Shown here: positions 60,428-64,000 of the stretch, in pieces
How the letters are laid out: the number at the start of each line of letters is the position of its first letter
Position numbering within the stretch: the stretch's first letter is position 1
Origin: Bradyrhizobium arachidis
GTDB lineage: Bacteria > Pseudomonadota > Alphaproteobacteria > Rhizobiales > Xanthobacteraceae
Assembly: GCF_024758505.1 (NCBI RefSeq)
Contig: NZ_CP077970.1
Span: forward strand, 2,170,001 to 2,234,000
DNA: 64,000 bases
Reading direction: 5' to 3'
Position numbers and translations under genes: made by a program
Notes under the pieces: generated by a model
Databases searched by the model: none
Seen by the model: only the letters and a program-made list of their open reading frames with translations
What the model was told of the DNA's origin: nothing

Positions 60428-61486
60428 GTGGGACCCGCGCGTCGAATCCTGCTCATCTTGACGGCGGCGAGTGCAGTGCTTGCCGGTTTCGCGAACAGCG
60501 CATTCGCGGGCGACGTCGTGAGAAAAGACGAGCCAAGAGGAGAGGTCGGAAGCTGCGTCAATTACCCCGGGGTTCCCGCCGAAGATGGCGAGACAGCCGG
60601 AATGATATTCATTCCGGCAGGCACTTTCAGGATGGGTTCGGATCATCATCAGCCGGAAGAGCGGTTCACGCACATCGCGCGGGTTGATGCCTTCTGGATT
60701 GATCGTCATGAGGTGACCAACGCGCAGTTCAGGAAATTTGTCGATGCGACCGGTTACCGGACCCTGGCCCAACGTCCGGTCGATCCCAAGGCCCATCCTG
60801 ACTGGCCGCAGGAGATGCTCGCTGCCGGCGCGATCGTGTTTGTGCCCCCGAAGGAGGCGAGAGGCAGAGACGGGCGATGGTGGCAATTTGTCGTCGGCGC
60901 AAACTGGCGTCAGCCCCGGGGCCCCGGCAGTTCTATTGCGGGTCGGGAAAACCACCCCGTCGTTCATATCGCTTATGAAGATGCACTCGCCTATGCGCGG
61001 TGGCTCGGTCGCAGCCTGCCTACGGAAGCGCAGTGGGAGTTCGCGGCGCGAGGAGGACGCGACGGCGAGGACGACTGGAGCAGTGCTTTCGATTCCGAAG
61101 GCAAGCCGATTGCGAATTCCTGGCAAGGCATTTTTCCCGTGCTGAACACCAACGAGGATGGCTATGCCGAAACCGCGCCGGTGGCGTGTTTTCCGCCAAA
61201 TGGATACGGCCTGTACGACATGATCGGCAACGTGTGGGAGTGGACCAGCGATTGGTACAAGGCGGGGCATGCGAGAGAGACGGTCAGCAATCCAACAGGC
61301 CCCGAGTTGATCAGTCTTCGGTTGCCGCCGGATCAAGCGGCGAGCCGCGTCATCAAGGGCGGCTCATATTTGTGTGCCATGAACTATTGCTCGCGCTATC
61401 GGCCCGCCGCCAGACAGCCCCAGGAAAGCGACCTCGCCGCAGCGCATCTGGGCTTTCGCACCGTGCTCACCAAGCCGAGTCCTTGA
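60428..61486 (+). CDS. Exported formylglycine-generating enzyme (SUMF1/FGE family)
   Basis: 352 residues from GTG 60428 (AGGAG 8 bases upstream; GTG 60419 overlaps that site). A signal peptide (ILLILTAASAVLAGFANSAFAG) is followed by the FGE-sulfatase domain: MIFIPAGTFRMGSD, AFWIDRHEVTNAQF, VHIAYEDALAYARWLGRSLPTEAQWEFAARGG, GNVWEWTSDWY and GGSYLCAMNYCSRYRPAARQ. C316 and C321 correspond to the catalytic copper-binding Cys pair of FGE. It probably oxidises C123 of the sulfatase encoded 73 bases upstream. Confidence 0.93.
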   Translation: MGPARRILLILTAASAVLAGFANSAFAGDVVRKDEPRGEVGSCVNYPGVPAEDGETAGMIFIPAGTFRMGSDHHQPEERFTHIARVDAFWIDRHEVTNAQFRKFVDATGYRTLAQRPVDPKAHPDWPQEMLAAGAIVFVPPKEARGRDGRWWQFVVGANWRQPRGPGSSIAGRENHPVVHIAYEDALAYARWLGRSLPTEAQWEFAARGGRDGEDDWSSAFDSEGKPIANSWQGIFPVLNTNEDGYAETAPVACFPPNGYGLYDMIGNVWEWTSDWYKAGHARETVSNPTGPELISLRLPPDQAASRVIKGGSYLCAMNYCSRYRPAARQPQESDLAAAHLGFRTVLTKPSP

Positions 61487-61925
61487 CGACTGCCATCTCG
61501 TCGCGTGACGACAAGGAGGGAGTCACGAACACTGCAAGTCGTGGTTTGAATTTCCGGCTTTGCTTTCTGGCCTCAGCGGCAGAACATTGGTCAGCTTCGT
61601 TGATCTTCCTGCATTCTGGTTCGAGTCCAACAGCTCTCGCTCCGTTTCGTTCGCGCCGTTTCTGGTGCGAAACTGGTGCGGGTGCTCCGAAACTGGCCAA
61701 ATCGGCCATGATTGCTTTCACGATCGGCCCTTTGCGGTAATCCCGGCATGGGTCTGGCCCGATTTAATGGGCCTGGAGCCCGATTTAATCCGCCCATCCA
61801 GGCATGTGCCGGACAACCGCGTGCGCTTAATGAGCGTTTAACGCTTTTGCGCAACAGATAGATCACCAGCGCGGAATTAGTCCTAATTAACTGTGCGAAC
61901 CGAGCTCCCGAGGGAGGGGAATCGG
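61487..61925. other. Intergenic region, no gene recognised
   Basis: Frames on both strands lack family resemblance. The phrase CTGGTTCGAGTCCAACAG near 61615 resembles a tRNA T-arm, but no cloverleaf can be drawn around it. A GAGGGAGGGG ribosome site for the next gene lies at about 61910-61920. Confidence 0.4.
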
Positions 61926-62510
61926 ATGGGACTGCTTTTTGTTGGAGTGCTGGCAGGAGTCCTGATCGGCTTTGGCTGGTTCGCGCCTTCCCGAGGGTAT
62001 TTCCTTGGCTGCGCATCGCCCCCCTGTTTCGACAGGGTTGAAGTCGCCCGACTCCCGCAGCCAACGCCGACGGCATTGGCGCCGGATCCTGCGATCGTCA
62101 AATCGAATTCTGCAACTCCGGGGAGGTCCGGCAAGAAATCATCTCCAAAGAAAAGCGGATCGGCCGATCTCGCCAAAGCGGCGTCCCCGCGGACGAGGAT
62201 CAGCGTCCCGGCATCCGAACGGCCCGCGGAAGTATCAGATCCTGTCCTGGACAAGGCGAAGGTCACCATCGCGACGAAGATGGAGGATCCAGGATCGGCC
62301 GAATTCACCGATATGAAGCGCACAATGCGAAAGAACACGCTTGGACGCCCCGTGGATACGATTTGCGGGCGTGTAAAAGGAAGAAGCGCATCAGGCGGCG
62401 AGACCGGAGAGAGACCGTTTCTTTATCTCGTGAAGGAGGATGAAGCATATGTCGTCGACGGCAAGGCGGGGTCGGCGGCGTCAACGGCGTATCGAAATAT
62501 CTGCAACTAG
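61926..62510 (+). CDS. Hypothetical membrane-anchored protein
   Basis: 194 residues from ATG 61926. An N-terminal hydrophobic anchor (MGLLFVGVLAGVLIGFGWFA), then a Pro/Ser/Lys-rich linker, then a folded C-terminal part (VLDKAKVTIATKMEDPGSAEFTDMKRTMRK, VDTICGRVKGRS, RPFLYLVKEDEAYVVDG). The C-terminal pattern DPGSAEF...CG.V.......F.Y recalls small periplasmic domains common in proteobacteria, but function is unknown. Confidence 0.7.
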   Translation: MGLLFVGVLAGVLIGFGWFAPSRGYFLGCASPPCFDRVEVARLPQPTPTALAPDPAIVKSNSATPGRSGKKSSPKKSGSADLAKAASPRTRISVPASERPAEVSDPVLDKAKVTIATKMEDPGSAEFTDMKRTMRKNTLGRPVDTICGRVKGRSASGGETGERPFLYLVKEDEAYVVDGKAGSAASTAYRNICN

Positions 62511-62716
62511 GGAATGCGTCGACTGCGTCACCGCGCAGTACGCGCCCAAATGATTTGAGCGGAAAGAATTTCCACCCAGGCGCCGGTGATCCCGCAGTGG
62601 ATCCGGCACTAGCGGCGCCGCTCTCGTGATGATGCATTCAGGATGAGTGCAGCAGCAGGGGAGACGCAATACGGAATGGGAATATCTCGGAAGTTTCTTT
62701 TCAGCTCGAGGAAATC

Positions 62717-63499
62717 ATGGACGACATAACCAACGCCTCAAAGCGGCTCGATGCATCGCTTCACTTGCCGGTTCTGGTGATCGTCGAACCGCTCCTGTTG
62801 CCTCGCACGTGTATTCTGACCGTCCTCAGGCGGGAATTGGCGGAAGTCGAGATTCTCGACATGGCAACGGTCGACAGCCTGGACTGCACGTCAACCCGCG
62901 ATGTTCGTCTGGTGGTGCTGAGCATCGCAGACAAGCCGATCGACGATCCCTCGGTTGAGGACAATCTCGCCTTCGTTGCGGAGTGTTGTCCCAATGCCGC
63001 CGTTGCAGTCCTGTCAAATCATGACGACGAGCCGACCGTGCAGGCCGCGATGCAGCGGGGCGTGCGCGGCTTTCTTTCTACCTCGCTACCGATCGAGATC
63101 GCCATAGCTGGCCTGCGCCTTGTCCTCGTCGGCGGCGTCTACAGGCCGTTGCCGGTGGCCGGGATGAACAGGATACCGGATTTCGAGCCGCCGGATGCGC
63201 GCGGGCTTGCGCCCGCATATCTGATGAACGAGGGAGCCAGAGTTGCCATCGACAGGAGCGTGACCGATCTCACGCCTCGTGAGCTACAGGTTCTGGCGGA
63301 GTTGGAGCTCGGCCTGCCCAACAAGCTGATTGCCGCCAAATTGAATCTCTCGGAAAGCACAGTCAAAATGCACATTCAGCATATCATGAGGAAATGTGCC
63401 GCGCACAATCGCACGGAAGCCGTCCTCCGCTGGCGCGGCCGATTGCCCGCGCAGAGTCGCGATCACGAGCCCGGCGTAGCTCCAATGCCGGAGACCTAG
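62717..63499 (+). CDS. LuxR-type regulator with degenerate receiver domain
   Basis: 260 residues. The N-terminal part (VLVIVEPLLLPRTCILTVLRREL, RLVVLSIADKPIDD, GVRGFLSTSLPIEIAIAGL) has the receiver fold but lacks the phospho-acceptor Asp and the acidic pocket. The C-terminus is a normal LuxR HTH: LTPRELQVLAELELGLPNKLIAAKLNLSESTVKMHIQHIM. It is probably controlled by something other than phosphorylation. The location upstream of an adaptor gene (convergent) may be coincidental. Confidence 0.87.
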   Translation: MDDITNASKRLDASLHLPVLVIVEPLLLPRTCILTVLRRELAEVEILDMATVDSLDCTSTRDVRLVVLSIADKPIDDPSVEDNLAFVAECCPNAAVAVLSNHDDEPTVQAAMQRGVRGFLSTSLPIEIAIAGLRLVLVGGVYRPLPVAGMNRIPDFEPPDARGLAPAYLMNEGARVAIDRSVTDLTPRELQVLAELELGLPNKLIAAKLNLSESTVKMHIQHIMRKCAAHNRTEAVLRWRGRLPAQSRDHEPGVAPMPET

Positions 63500-63514
63500 T
63501 CAGCTCGACCAGGT

Positions 63515-64000
63515 TCAATCCTCTCTGAATGCACCGCGGAAGCTGTCGAGCAGGGGCCTGAGCGCGTAGAGAGCTACGGTACCGCGCCCTGTCGTGATGA
63601 ACACTTGAACCGGCATGCCGGGGACGATCTGGATGTCGTTTGCCACGATCTGCGTGTCGTCGATCCGGATCCTGGTCGCGTAGTATGGCTGGTCGGTACG
63701 CTTGTCGAGGAGCCGGTCTGCGGATACGTGCACGACGGTTCCCTTCAGGCGAGGCACGCGACGCTGATTGTAAGGTACGAGGTGAACCTCGGCATTGAGG
63801 CCGGGATGAACCACATCGATGTCCTCGGGCCTCAGGCGCGCGGTCACGATGAGGCGGTCTTGCCGGGGCACCAGGTCCATGAGCGGAGCACCCGCTCCGA
63901 TGACGCCGCCGGCTGTATGAATCCGCAAATCGGTTATCACACCGTCCTCGGGCGCCTTGACCTCCGTTCGCGATAGCTGATCCCTGGCCGCAAGCAACCG
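63515..64000 (-). CDS. HlyD-family type I secretion adaptor, C-terminal part (cut by window edge)
   Basis: The reverse frame is open to the window end. Visible are VKAPEDGVITDLRIHTAGGVIGAGAPLMDLVP (lipoyl half), LIVTARLRPEDIDVVHPGLNAEVHLVPYNQR and VPGMPVQVFITTGRGTVALYALRPLLDSFRGAF. It resembles the PrtE-type adaptor at 30686 more than the HlyD fragment at the left edge. The rest of the gene, and probably its ABC partner, lie beyond 64000. Confidence 0.9.
   Translation of the reverse strand, partial: RLLAARDQLSRTEVKAPEDGVITDLRIHTAGGVIGAGAPLMDLVPRQDRLIVTARLRPEDIDVVHPGLNAEVHLVPYNQRRVPRLKGTVVHVSADRLLDKRTDQPYYATRIRIDDTQIVANDIQIVPGMPVQVFITTGRGTVALYALRPLLDSFRGAFRED

Noticed and set aside
59146..60561. 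471-codon reverse-strand frame opposite the sulfatase
   Set aside because: Arg/Leu/Asp-rich antisense shadow with no family resemblance; the + strand encodes a full sulfatase.
61605..61640. tRNA T-arm-like CTGGTTCGAGTCCAACAG
   Set aside because: No acceptor, D or anticodon arms can be built around it, and there is no integrase beside it. A chance match or very short fragment is more likely.
1..64000. CRISPR arrays, rRNA genes, complete tRNA genes, replication origin
   Set aside because: I looked for short regularly spaced repeats, rRNA signatures and tRNA cloverleaves and saw none. The only regular repeats are inside the two large secreted/surface protein genes.

Overview
The window looks like an accessory region from a Bradyrhizobium-like alphaproteobacterium (Nitrobacteraceae). 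Coding sequence is GC-rich and GTG/TTG starts are frequent. Supporting markers are a small H-NS/HvrA-type protein, a PssD/PssE pair, PrtD/PrtE-type secretion genes and an intergenic hairpin repeat of a kind I recognise from Bradyrhizobium genomes. The species call is inference.

About 1-41 kb is a surface or extracellular polysaccharide locus. It holds a Wzx-like flippase and a Wzy-like polymerase. Sugar-nucleotide modification genes are two Gfo/Idh/MocA dehydrogenases, two DegT aminotransferases, an epimerase/dehydratase, a hexapeptide acyltransferase and a formyltransferase. Seven single-gene glycosyltransferases plus the two-gene PssD/PssE enzyme, two methyltransferases, two polysaccharide deacetylases and a coupled GMC oxidoreductase/aldo-keto reductase pair complete it. 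No initiating transferase and no Wza/Wzc export genes are visible. A right-handed beta-helix protein with a Tat signal (15.1 kb) has a paralogue forming the N-terminus of a type I secretion cargo (26.2 kb). That cargo is followed directly by its ABC exporter and membrane-fusion protein, suggesting export of a polysaccharide-acting enzyme.

About 41-51.5 kb holds a 1741-residue repeat protein ending in a glucose/sorbosone-dehydrogenase propeller, an FkbH-like/acyl-carrier-protein pair, a GNAT acyltransferase, a VOC protein and an unassigned Rossmann protein. About 51.5-64 kb holds two paralogous small proteins with Tat-like leaders, an H-NS-like protein and a 55-residue H-NS-like N-terminal domain, small coiled-coil proteins, two LuxR-type regulators, a class III cyclase, and an exported sulfatase with its formylglycine-generating enzyme. 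Partial HlyD-type adaptor genes are cut by both window edges.

The locus is full of scars. A degT-epimerase-degT module appears to have been tandemly duplicated and then reciprocally deleted. A second hlyD copy survives as two fragments on either side of an inverted four-gene operon. Remnants of IS66, possibly IS1380 and a tyrosine recombinase lie between genes. AT-rich islands built from TTTAAT/ATTTAA words precede many transcription units, which suggests xenogeneic silencing by H-NS-like or MucR-like proteins (inference).
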